From NCBI GenBank assembly GCA_017399035.1, contig JAFQEM010000013.1:1-48407 (forward strand): a stretch of DNA of 48,407 nucleotides, written 5' to 3'. Below, one piece after another: positions 16,810-24,257 of the stretch; position 1 is the first letter of the stretch; every line of letters starts with the position of its first letter. The notes beneath the pieces were generated by a model. The model made no database searches. It worked only from the letters and a program-made list of their open reading frames with translations, and was not told the DNA's origin. This stretch comes from Clostridia bacterium. Its GTDB lineage: Bacteria > Bacillota > Clostridia > Christensenellales > Borkfalkiaceae. Made by a program: the position numbers and the translations under genes.

Positions 16810-16920
16810 AAAAACCTCTGAAATTATATAGTAATATTTACGTTATATATTTTAATATAAAATTAAAAAAAATACAATATAAAAAAAGTTCTTTTTATAC
16901 CAAAAACACATATATATAAC

Positions 16921-16953
16921 AAAAAAAAGACAGCCTCAAAAAAGGCTGTCTTT
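16921..16953 (-). terminator. Terminator of the serC-serA operon
   Basis: AAAGACAGCC and GGCTGTCTTT form a 10-bp stem around an 8-base A-rich loop. On the minus strand the stem is followed by eight T's. The hairpin lies about 18 bases after the serA stop. Confidence 0.9.
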
Positions 16954-16970
16954 AATCTTAAAATAAAATT

Positions 16971-18137
16971 TTATTTAATAACCCTAACTTTAATAATGTT
17001 TTCAACTTGAGCAATATGTTCAATAGCCTTGTCAGAAACTTCGTTGTCAATGTCAAGAATAGTAACTGCATAATCGCCCTTGCTTTGGTTTGTAAGGTTA
17101 GATATGTTTATACCTTCGTTACCAACCGTACCAGTAATTTGAGCAAGAATATTATGCGTGTTTTTATGAAGAATAACTAATCTAAAAGCGGTAGTTCTTG
17201 GCATAGCGCAAGAGGGATAGTTTACGCTGTTTACAACGTTACCGTTTTCAATATAATCTATAAGTTGTTTAGCCGCCATAATAGCGCAGTTGTCTTCAGC
17301 CTCTTCAGTTGACGCCCCAAGGTGAGGTATGCACACAACGTTTTCAACGTCAATAAGTTCGTCAGCAGGGAAGTCAACGATATATTTTTTAATTTTACCG
17401 CTTTGGGTTGCGTTAATAACGCTTTCGTTATCAACAAGTTCACCACGCGCGCAGTTGATTAAAACTACACCGTCTTTCATTTTACGTATAAGCCCAGCGT
17501 TAATAATACCTTTGTTTTGAGCAGGAATATAGGGGATATGAATAGTAATAAAATCGCAGTTTTTAGCAATATCTTCTAAACTCTTTTCAATTTTAACGTT
17601 TGAAGAAAGGCGTAAAGCCGCGCCAACCGACAAGAAGGGGTCGTAACCGTGAACGGTCATACCCAAGTCAATAGCAGCGTTTGCAACCAAAGCGCCTATT
17701 GCGCCCAAACCTATAACGCCAAGTTTTTTACCTTTTATTTCATGACCTGAAAAGTTAGCCTTGCCTTTTTCAACAAGTTTGCCAACTTCTTCGCCTTTGC
17801 CTTTAAGAGTTTTAACCCACTCGCTAGCCTTAATAATATTTCTTGAGCCGATAAGAAGTGTTGCAATCACAAGTTCTTTAACAGCGTTAGCGTTTGCGCC
17901 AGGGGTGTTGAAAACAACAACGCCTTGTTCAGCATATTTTTCTAACGGAATATTGTTTACGCCTGCACCCGCTCTTGCAACTGCAACGGTATTTTCGTCT
18001 AGTTCATAGTCGTGCATCTTAAACGAACGGAGCATAATGCCCACGGGTTTTTCAGCCGTAGCAGAAACGTCGTAAGTTGAGTCGAAAACGTCGTTAATAA
18101 CGGGGCTAATTGCGTTAAGGGTAAGAATATTTTTCAT
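16971..18137 (-). CDS. serA: D-3-phosphoglycerate dehydrogenase with ACT domain
   Basis: The 388-residue enzyme oxidises 3-phosphoglycerate to 3-phosphohydroxypyruvate with NAD, the first step of serine synthesis. It has the NAD-binding motif GVIGLGAIG (about residue 138), the catalytic-domain motif NCARGELVD (about 228), and the catalytic histidine in PHLGAS (about 272). Residues about 318-388 form an ACT domain (ITGTVGNEGINISNL), which in this family usually senses serine. The length fits the short SerA form of anaerobic Bacillota. It starts 2 bases after serC, so the two are one operon. Confidence 0.94.
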   Translation of the reverse strand: MKNILTLNAISPVINDVFDSTYDVSATAEKPVGIMLRSFKMHDYELDENTVAVARAGAGVNNIPLEKYAEQGVVVFNTPGANANAVKELVIATLLIGSRNIIKASEWVKTLKGKGEEVGKLVEKGKANFSGHEIKGKKLGVIGLGAIGALVANAAIDLGMTVHGYDPFLSVGAALRLSSNVKIEKSLEDIAKNCDFITIHIPYIPAQNKGIINAGLIRKMKDGVVLINCARGELVDNESVINATQSGKIKKYIVDFPADELIDVENVVCIPHLGASTEEAEDNCAIMAAKQLIDYIENGNVVNSVNYPSCAMPRTTAFRLVILHKNTHNILAQITGTVGNEGINISNLTNQSKGDYAVTILDIDNEVSDKAIEHIAQVENIIKVRVIK

Positions 18138-18139
18138 AA

Positions 18140-19213
18140 TTATTTGTTCTCCATTTCAAATTTCTTCATAAATTCGATAAGCGCTTTAACGCCTTCAACA
18201 GGCATAGCATTATAGATAGACGCTCTCATACCGCCCGTAACTCTGTGTCCTTTAAGTGAAACTAAACCTGCTTTAGTAGCCTCTGCAACAAATTTAGCGT
18301 CAAGTTCTTCACTGGGTGAAACGAAAGGAACGTTCATAAGTGAACGGTCTTTTTTGTTTACCTTGTTGGTGTAGAAAGAAGAGTTATCAATAAAGTCGTA
18401 AAGCATCTTGGCTTTTTCTTCGTTTATTTGTTGCATAGCCTTAACGCCACCCAAATTTTTAAGCCATCTGAAAACTAGCATAGACATATAGATAGGGAAA
18501 CAAGGGGGAGTGTTATAAAGGCTGTCGTTCTTATCTTGAATAGCATAGTTAAGCATAATAGGGCAGTTTGCAGCGGCGTTGCCAAGCAAATCTTTTCTAA
18601 CGATAACTATAGTCAAACCTGCAGGGGCAATATTCTTTTGTGCGCCGGCATAGATAAGACCGAACTTGCTAACGTCAACTTCTTCACTCAAAATGCAAGA
18701 ACTCATATCGGTAACGAGTGTTGCTTGGGTTTTTGGTAGAGAAGTATAGCGCGTTCCAAAAATGGTGTTGTTGTAAGTGGTATGAACGTAATCAATACCA
18801 TCACGGAACTTAACCGAATCCATATCGGGGATATAGGTATAGTTAGCCTCTTTAGAAGATGCAGCAACAGCCATATCGCCGTACTTTTGACCTTCTTCAT
18901 AAGCCTTTGATGCAAAGTTACCCGTAAGAATATAATCGGCTTTACCGTTTTTAAGTAAGTTAAGTGGAACTGCGGCAAATTGTTGAGTTGCGCCACCTTG
19001 AACGAAAAGAACTGAATAATTTTCAGGGATATTCATAAGTTCTCTCAAAAGGGCTTGAGCCTCTGCGTTTACAGCCATAAAAGGCTTACCACGGTGGCTC
19101 ATTTCAATTATACTCATACCTGTGCCGTTGAAATCAAGAAGTTCTTTTTGTGCCTGTTCAAGAACGGGAAGTGGAAGTGTTGACGGACCTGCCGCAAAAT
19201 TAAAAACTCGCAT
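18140..19213 (-). CDS. serC: Phosphoserine aminotransferase
   Basis: The 357-residue PLP enzyme transfers an amino group from glutamate to 3-phosphohydroxypyruvate, the second serine-pathway step. It begins MRVFNFAAGPSTLP, the standard SerC N-terminus, and the PLP lysine lies in YAGAQKNIAPAG (about residue 191). FVQGGATQQF and GGMRASIYNA are further family motifs. The frame is open 37 codons further upstream, but that part contains the promoter, and AAAGGAG sits just before the ATG at 19213, which fixes the start. Confidence 0.95.
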   Translation of the reverse strand: MRVFNFAAGPSTLPLPVLEQAQKELLDFNGTGMSIIEMSHRGKPFMAVNAEAQALLRELMNIPENYSVLFVQGGATQQFAAVPLNLLKNGKADYILTGNFASKAYEEGQKYGDMAVAASSKEANYTYIPDMDSVKFRDGIDYVHTTYNNTIFGTRYTSLPKTQATLVTDMSSCILSEEVDVSKFGLIYAGAQKNIAPAGLTIVIVRKDLLGNAAANCPIMLNYAIQDKNDSLYNTPPCFPIYMSMLVFRWLKNLGGVKAMQQINEEKAKMLYDFIDNSSFYTNKVNKKDRSLMNVPFVSPSEELDAKFVAEATKAGLVSLKGHRVTGGMRASIYNAMPVEGVKALIEFMKKFEMENK

Positions 19214-19271
19214 TGTTAAAATCTCCTTTGCATACGCGTTAAAATATACTTTAAATCTTATTATTTTTAAT

Positions 19272-19300
19272 ATTATACTCTTATACAACTTTTTTTTCAA
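19272..19300 (-). promoter_or_regulatory. Promoter of serC-serA
   Basis: TTGAAA (19300-19295), 17 bases, TATAAT (19277-19272). It gives a leader of about 50 bases. Confidence 0.82.
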
Positions 19301-19351
19301 GTGTTTTAACGCCAAAAACGACAAAATATTTTAATGTCTTTTAAATACTGT

Positions 19352-19379
19352 TTGCTTTTTTTGGCAAAAAGTGTATAAT
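19352..19379 (+). promoter_or_regulatory. Promoter of the RNase J operon
   Basis: TTGCTT (19352-19357), 16 bases, TATAAT (19374-19379), about 37 bases before the TTG start codon; AAGGAG follows at about 19409. It is divergent from the serC promoter. Confidence 0.75.
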
Positions 19380-19422
19380 TGATTATGGAAAGATATAAAG
19401 CGACAAATAAGGAGACTAGAAT

Positions 19423-21189
19423 TTGAAAGAAAAAAAGGGCGCGTTAAGGCCCGTTAAAAATGATAAAAAACAAAATAAAAAGTTGAGCGTTAAACTTCAA
19501 AAAATGCAATCTTCAAAAAAAACGCAAAAGCCTGAAAAAGAAAATAAAAAGACTTTAAAAATTAGGTTTTTAGGCGGTGTTGGTGAGATAGGTAAAAATA
19601 TGACTGCGCTTGAATACGGCAAAGATATTATCGTAATAGACGCAGGTTTAACTTTCCCAGGTGGCAATATGCCAGGGGTTGATTTAGTAATACCTAACGT
19701 AACCTATTTAGAAGAAAATAAACACAGAATACGCGGAATAGTTATCACTCACGGACACGAAGACCATATAGGTTCGTTACCGTATATAATGAAAGATATT
19801 AACGCGCCGATATTCGGAACTAAACTAACGCTAACGCTCATAGAAAACAAGTTAAAAGAACACAAACTAAACGACGTTAGTCTAAATTGCATAAAGCCTT
19901 CAAGCGTAATAAAACTTGGCTGTTTTAATATAGAATTTATAAACGTAAATCACTCTATAGCAGGCGCGGTAGGTCTTGCAATAACTACCCCCGTAGGCGT
20001 AGTTTTCCACACGGGCGACTTTAAGATGGACTTTACGCCCGTAAACGGCGAAACTATGGATTTAACTCGCATTGCAGAGATAGGCAAAAACGGCGTGTTA
20101 CTTATGATGGCAGATTCTACCAACATAGAAATAGGCGGGGTAACCATAAGCGAATCTGCAGTTAAAGAAACTTTAGAGCACGTGTTTGCCGATAATATGA
20201 AAAAAAGGCTTATTATTGCAACTTTTGCGTCAAACGTTCACAGACTGCAACAAATATTAGATTTAGCGCAAAAATATAAAAGAAAGGTTGCCTTTTCTGG
20301 TCGCAGTATGATAAACATTGCAGAGGCGGCGGCTAAAATAGGCGAACTGAATATTCCAAATAATCTCATTATAGACGTTGAAAAAATAAAGAGTTTTAAA
20401 GACGAGCAGATAGTGATTGTTTCTACGGGAACGCAAGGCGAACCTATGAGTGCGCTCACTCGTATGGCAAGTGGGGAATTCAATAAAGTTATAATAGGCA
20501 AAAACGATACGGTTGTAATCAGCGCGTCAGTTATACCAGGCAATGAAAAAATGATTTACGGTGTAATAAACAACCTTTATAGGTTAGGGGCAGACGTAAT
20601 TTACGAATCACTTGAACCTATTCACGCATCAGGGCACGCTTGTCGTGGTGAACTTAAAATGCTTCACTCGTTGGTAAAACCCAAATTTTTTATACCTGTG
20701 CACGGCGAATATCGTCATCTAAAAAAACACGCTTTGCTTGCGCAAAGTATGGGTATGAAAGAGAGCAACATAATAATTGCGGATATAGGTGATACGGTTG
20801 AACTTTCTGCAAAAGATATGAAGTTTGGCGAAAAGTTTAAGGCAGGTTCACGCTTTGTTGACGGCGTGGGTATAGACGGTGAAGATAGTTTTGTGTTGCG
20901 TGATAGAATACACCTTTCTGAAGACGGATTAGTGGTCGTGGTAGTCGGGGTAGATGAACTCAGCGCGCAACTAACTTCTTTAGAAATAATAGGCAAAGGT
21001 TTGGTGTTTAGTGAAGATATGATAAACGGTGCAAAAGCGCACGTAACAAACGTTTTAAAATCAACAGACCTTCGCACCGTTCGTGACGAAACTGAACTTT
21101 CAGGCATAATACGTAGAAGTATAAAGAATTACATTTTTAAGGCGACGAAGAAAAATCCTATGATATTGCCCGTCGTAATGGTGGTATAG
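19423..21189 (+). CDS. rnj: Ribonuclease J
   Basis: The 588-residue enzyme is the Bacillota metallo-beta-lactamase/beta-CASP ribonuclease with 5' exonuclease and endonuclease activity in mRNA decay and rRNA processing. It has a basic, lysine-rich N-terminal extension (about residues 1-45), then RFLGGVGEIGKNM, the zinc motif THGHEDHIGS, FHTGDFKMDF, and beta-CASP motifs such as SGRSM, VSTGTQGEP and HASGHACRGE. The C-terminal domain completes a full-length protein. It starts with TTG behind AAGGAG. The next gene begins at the base right after its stop. Whether it is the J1 or J2 paralogue cannot be decided. Confidence 0.94.
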   Translation: MKEKKGALRPVKNDKKQNKKLSVKLQKMQSSKKTQKPEKENKKTLKIRFLGGVGEIGKNMTALEYGKDIIVIDAGLTFPGGNMPGVDLVIPNVTYLEENKHRIRGIVITHGHEDHIGSLPYIMKDINAPIFGTKLTLTLIENKLKEHKLNDVSLNCIKPSSVIKLGCFNIEFINVNHSIAGAVGLAITTPVGVVFHTGDFKMDFTPVNGETMDLTRIAEIGKNGVLLMMADSTNIEIGGVTISESAVKETLEHVFADNMKKRLIIATFASNVHRLQQILDLAQKYKRKVAFSGRSMINIAEAAAKIGELNIPNNLIIDVEKIKSFKDEQIVIVSTGTQGEPMSALTRMASGEFNKVIIGKNDTVVISASVIPGNEKMIYGVINNLYRLGADVIYESLEPIHASGHACRGELKMLHSLVKPKFFIPVHGEYRHLKKHALLAQSMGMKESNIIIADIGDTVELSAKDMKFGEKFKAGSRFVDGVGIDGEDSFVLRDRIHLSEDGLVVVVVGVDELSAQLTSLEIIGKGLVFSEDMINGAKAHVTNVLKSTDLRTVRDETELSGIIRRSIKNYIFKATKKNPMILPVVMVV

Positions 21190-21777
21190 TTGCTAGAACA
21201 AGTTAAACTAAAGAGAATTGAAGCGGAAAAACAGGGCGAACCTATTTTGCGCAATAAGTCGTTTGACCTTTTGCTCGAAAAAGTCAAAGAAAAAAAGCCC
21301 AAAAGAATTTTAGAAATAGGTGTGAATTTAGGGCTTTCAAGCATTGCAATGCTGTTGGTTAGTCAAAATTCGTTATTGACAGGTATAGAGATTGACGAGC
21401 AAAAAGTTAAAAAAGCAAAAGATAACTACGCATTTTTTAACGTTGACAAAAGAGCAAAGATTTTTACGGGTGATGCGTCTGAAATAATCCCCGTTCTCAC
21501 CGGCAGTTACGATTTTATATTTTTAGACGGACCAAAAGGGCATTATTTTGAATATTTACCTCATCTTTTAGGGGTGCTTGAAAGGGGCGGAATACTCTTT
21601 GCCGATAACGTTCTGTTTAGGGGTTACGTAGACGGCAAGGTTAAAACGCCACACCGCTTTAACACAACCAAAAACAGTATGGAAAAATTTTTACAAGCAA
21701 TATCTTCTGATAGCGGATTAAAAACGGAAATTATAGATATTGAAGATGGAATAAGCATAACGGAAAAACTATTATGA
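21190..21777 (+). CDS. trmR: tRNA 5-hydroxyuridine methyltransferase (TrmR/YrrM-like O-methyltransferase)
   Basis: The 195-residue class I SAM-dependent O-methyltransferase has the SAM motif RILEIGVNLGLSSIA (about residue 38) and the metal-site sequence FLDGPKGHYFEYL. In Bacillus, TrmR methylates 5-hydroxyuridine at tRNA position 34 to 5-methoxyuridine and is encoded beside U32-family TrhP genes. The same pairing here, with a 4-base overlap into the U32 gene, supports that function over a catechol-type methyltransferase. The start is TTG directly after the RNase J stop, with no clear ribosome site, so translation is probably coupled. Confidence 0.8.
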   Translation: MLEQVKLKRIEAEKQGEPILRNKSFDLLLEKVKEKKPKRILEIGVNLGLSSIAMLLVSQNSLLTGIEIDEQKVKKAKDNYAFFNVDKRAKIFTGDASEIIPVLTGSYDFIFLDGPKGHYFEYLPHLLGVLERGGILFADNVLFRGYVDGKVKTPHRFNTTKNSMEKFLQAISSDSGLKTEIIDIEDGISITEKLL

Positions 21778-22994
21778 GTAGAATAGAACTTTTGTCGCCA
21801 GCGGGCGATATGTCAAAATTAAAAACCGCGCTTTATTTTGGCGCAGATGCAGTTTATATCGGCGGAAAGCAGTTTAGTTTGCGTGCCTTGGCTGGCAATT
21901 TTACTGATGAAGAAATTGTTAAAGCAACCGAGTTTACACACTCACTTGGTAAGAAAATTTACGTAACGGTAAACGTTTTTGGACGCAATAACGATATTGA
22001 AAGCGCAAAAGAATATTTTAAGTTTTTAGAAAAAACGGGTGTAGACGGCGCAATAATATCCGATACGGGGCTTATTTATTTAGCAAGGCAAGTTGCCCCA
22101 AATCTTTCTATAAATTTGTCAACGCAAGCAAATACCTTAAATTATATGACGGTAGAATTTTGGAAAAATTACGGTGTAAAAAGAGTAATTCTTGCCCGTG
22201 AACTTTCGCTTGCCGAAATAGCAGAAATACACTCAAAAGTTCCTGATATAGAAATTGAAACGTTTATACACGGCGCAATGTGTATATCTTATAGCGGAAG
22301 ATGTCTTTTATCTGATTATAGAACGGGTAGACCAAGCAACCGTGGCGAATGTGTTCAAGCGTGCAGATGGAATTATGAAATAAGAGAAAAAAATTCCGAG
22401 TGCGGTTGGCTTGAAATGCAAGAAGACGAGCGCGGAACTTACATAATGAACAGCAAAGATTTAAATCTTTTAGACTATATTGCACAACTTGATAAGGCGG
22501 GAGTGTGTTCGTTTAAGATAGAGGGGCGTATGAAGTCTGAATATTATCTTGCCACCGTCGTAAACGCATATCGCAGAGCAATAGACGCCTATTACGCACA
22601 GGGCGAAAACTATAAAGAAAATCCACTTTTTCAAGAAGAACTTAAAAAGACTGCGCATAGAGAGTTTACCACGGCTTATATAACTGGTCAAAATAACAGA
22701 ACGGTAAATTATGAAGACAGTCAAAGCAAGGGAACTTGTAAGTTTATAGCAAGCGTTTTAGAGGGAAATTGTGATAAAGATTACGCAGTTGTTGAAATGC
22801 GCAATCGCTTTAAGGTAGGCGACCAACTTGAAATTTTGTCCCCAACAAATTCTTTTAATAAAATTATAACGGTAGATTTAATGGAAACTGAAAAGGGCGA
22901 AAAGGTTTTAGATGCAAAAATAGTTCAACAAAAATTGCGCCTATATACCAAAGAAAAACTTTGCGCGGGCGATATATTAAGAATAAAAGTTTAA
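21774..22994 (+). CDS. trhP: U32-family tRNA hydroxylation protein TrhP
   Basis: The 406-residue protein belongs to the U32 peptidase-like family: LLSPAGDMSKLKTALYFGAD at the N-terminus, then FIHGAMCISYSGRCLLSD with GECVQACRW, the conserved cysteine region near residues 165-200. KIEGRMKSEYY follows. In bacteria TrhP proteins make 5-hydroxyuridine at the tRNA wobble position in a prephenate-dependent route. Its overlap with the trmR-type gene places both steps of 5-methoxyuridine synthesis in one operon. Other U32 proteins such as YhbU/YhbV act on quinones, but the TrmR neighbour argues for tRNA. Confidence 0.85.
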   Translation: MSRIELLSPAGDMSKLKTALYFGADAVYIGGKQFSLRALAGNFTDEEIVKATEFTHSLGKKIYVTVNVFGRNNDIESAKEYFKFLEKTGVDGAIISDTGLIYLARQVAPNLSINLSTQANTLNYMTVEFWKNYGVKRVILARELSLAEIAEIHSKVPDIEIETFIHGAMCISYSGRCLLSDYRTGRPSNRGECVQACRWNYEIREKNSECGWLEMQEDERGTYIMNSKDLNLLDYIAQLDKAGVCSFKIEGRMKSEYYLATVVNAYRRAIDAYYAQGENYKENPLFQEELKKTAHREFTTAYITGQNNRTVNYEDSQSKGTCKFIASVLEGNCDKDYAVVEMRNRFKVGDQLEILSPTNSFNKIITVDLMETEKGEKVLDAKIVQQKLRLYTKEKLCAGDILRIKV

Positions 22995-23003
22995 TAACAA
23001 AGA

Positions 23004-23033
23004 TAACGGCGAGTGAAAATTCACTCGCCGTTA
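23004..23033. terminator. Hairpin terminator after trhP
   Basis: A perfect 12-bp stem pairs TAACGGCGAGTG (23004-23015) with CACTCGCCGTTA (23022-23033). It lies between the convergent trhP and small-gene stops. T runs are short on both strands. Confidence 0.7.
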
Positions 23034-23036
23034 AAA

Positions 23037-23231
23037 TTAGATTTGTTTTACTGAAATTAAAAATTTTTGACCGTTTTTAAGTGTAATGGTTATGCCGTTG
23101 TCGCTGATAAAACGTTCACACTCAAAGAAATCGTCTAAAGCAAGGTTAAGTTCCATAAGCAAAGACTTTTCGTCGGTTAAATAATTTTCGTGTTCGAACG
23201 TAGCGCGTTCTGCAATTCTTTGGTTATTCAT
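23037..23231 (-). CDS. 64-residue protein of unknown function behind Spo0A-type boxes
   Basis: AAAGGGAGGG, a very strong ribosome site, stands before the ATG, and a TTGATT/TATAAT promoter lies upstream, so this small gene is real. The protein is acidic in its first half (FEHENYLTDEKSLLMELN) and ends in a beta-hairpin-like segment (ITITLKNGQKFLISVKQI). It has no signal, membrane helix or Cys pair, and I recognise no family. Three Spo0A-type boxes lie about 30-67 bases upstream of the -35, which suggests control at the onset of sporulation or stationary phase (inference). Confidence 0.72.
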   Translation of the reverse strand: MNNQRIAERATFEHENYLTDEKSLLMELNLALDDFFECERFISDNGITITLKNGQKFLISVKQI

Positions 23232-23273
23232 ATCAGCCCTCCCTTTGTAAATAATTTGATTTTATCTAAATAT

Positions 23274-23303
23274 ATTATAATTCGTGTTAAAAGTCAAAAT
23301 CAA
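23274..23303 (-). promoter_or_regulatory. Promoter of the 64-residue gene
   Basis: TTGATT (23303-23298), 18 bases, TATAAT (23279-23274), about 43 bases before the ATG. Confidence 0.65.
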
Positions 23304-23333
23304 GAAAAAAACGCTTAAAAAATGCGCAAAGAT

Positions 23334-23370
23334 TGTCGCAATAGTTCTTATTTTGTCGAAAGATGTCGAA
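23334..23370. promoter_or_regulatory. Three phased Spo0A-type boxes
   Basis: TGTCGAA occurs exactly at 23354-23360 and 23364-23370, and TGTCGCA at 23334-23340. The starts are spaced 20 and 10 bases apart, so all lie on one helix face. TGTCGAA is the known 0A-box core, and TGTCGAA-N3-TGTCGAA is the tandem arrangement bound by Spo0A dimers. The boxes lie between the AraC gene stop and the promoter of the 64-residue gene. Confidence 0.6.
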
Positions 23371-23393
23371 GAAAATGAAAAAAGGTAAATAAG

Positions 23394-24155
23394 TCAATTA
23401 TTTACCCGATTTTTAACTCTATAATAAGATTGAATGCTATTAAACCCCGCCTCAAATAAAAGAGTGGTTATTTTTTTATTGCCGTCTTTTTTTAATTCGC
23501 TTTCTAAAAAGTTTAGTCGCAATCGGTTTACGTATTCAGGTAAGCCAGTATTTAGATATTGATGGAACACACGAGAAACGTGTTCGGGCGAATATCCAAA
23601 CTTTTTTGCTAAATTTTTAAGTGAAATAGGCGTGGTAAAATTTTCATTTATATAGATTAAAAGATTTTGAATTAGGTCAAGTTCGCCGTCTTTCTTTTCT
23701 TTAGAATATTGCAAGTGCGGTTCAATAAGTGCTAAAATCAATTCAGCAACGCCACTTTTAACGTTTTCATTATAACCATTTTGGACTATATATTCTTTTC
23801 CTAGTTGCATAAAACTTTGGCAAAGACTAGGCGAAGAAATAATTTTGTTTTCAATTTTAAGTCCGTTTTTTCTGCTTAAAAATTTTTCAATATATTGCAA
23901 AGGAAAAATTAGTACTAAACCATCACAGTCGCCGTTTGATATTTCATAAGAGTGGATATCGTAACTGTCAAAAAAAGCGATATCACCGCCCTTTAAACAA
24001 AATTTTTTTCCGTTACAATAAACGGTATAAGTTCCTTTAGCAAGCGCAAAAATCTCAACTTTTTGATGGAAATGCGCGCGGAAGAAAAATTCCTTTCCAC
24101 ATCTATAGTGAATTTGTTTATTTTTGTCTTGAAAATCTTCATAAAAGGTATTCAT
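23394..24155 (-). CDS. AraC-family transcription regulator
   Basis: The 253-residue protein has an N-terminal cupin-like sensor domain (HFHQKVEIFALAKGTYTVYCNG, GGDIAFFDSYDIHSYE) and a C-terminal double helix-turn-helix (about residues 160-253: ISLKNLAKKFGYSPEHVSRVFH, then a diverged second helix pair ending FNSIQSYYRVKNR). It is divergent from the GH3 gene across 102 bases, so it probably responds to a sugar and controls that gene and the following flavoprotein. The ATG has no ribosome site, and its promoter predicts a transcript starting at or next to the ATG. Confidence 0.88.
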   Translation of the reverse strand: MNTFYEDFQDKNKQIHYRCGKEFFFRAHFHQKVEIFALAKGTYTVYCNGKKFCLKGGDIAFFDSYDIHSYEISNGDCDGLVLIFPLQYIEKFLSRKNGLKIENKIISSPSLCQSFMQLGKEYIVQNGYNENVKSGVAELILALIEPHLQYSKEKKDGELDLIQNLLIYINENFTTPISLKNLAKKFGYSPEHVSRVFHQYLNTGLPEYVNRLRLNFLESELKKDGNKKITTLLFEAGFNSIQSYYRVKNRVNN

Positions 24156-24161
24156 ATTTTA

Positions 24162-24190
24162 ATTATATCAAGAAATGAGAATAAATTCAA
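24162..24190 (-). promoter_or_regulatory. Promoter of the AraC gene, giving a nearly leaderless mRNA
   Basis: TTGAAT (24190-24185), 17 bases, TATAAT (24167-24162) with TGA directly before it (extended -10). Only 6 bases separate the -10 from the ATG, so transcription should begin at about the start codon. Confidence 0.72.
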
Positions 24191-24221
24191 TATTTTTGTT
24201 GTATTTTTAGCAAAAATTATG

Positions 24222-24230
24222 TGTTATAAT
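24222..24230 (+). promoter_or_regulatory. Extended -10 promoter of the GH3 gene
   Basis: TGTTATAAT is a perfect extended -10 about 28 bases before the ATG. No convincing -35 is seen at 16-18 bases, which fits dependence on the divergent AraC activator. Confidence 0.6.
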
Positions 24231-24257
24231 CTTAAAAAACGGTAAATGGAGAAAATA

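Noticed and set aside
16840-16930. Very AT-rich stretch considered as an attachment site or origin
   Set aside because: No flanking repeats, integrase gene or DnaA boxes; it is the promoter and terminator space between two minus-strand genes.
20715-21107. 130-residue open frame on the minus strand inside RNase J
   Set aside because: Mirror of the RNase J coding frame, with no ribosome site or recognisable domain; other such antisense frames were dropped for the same reason.
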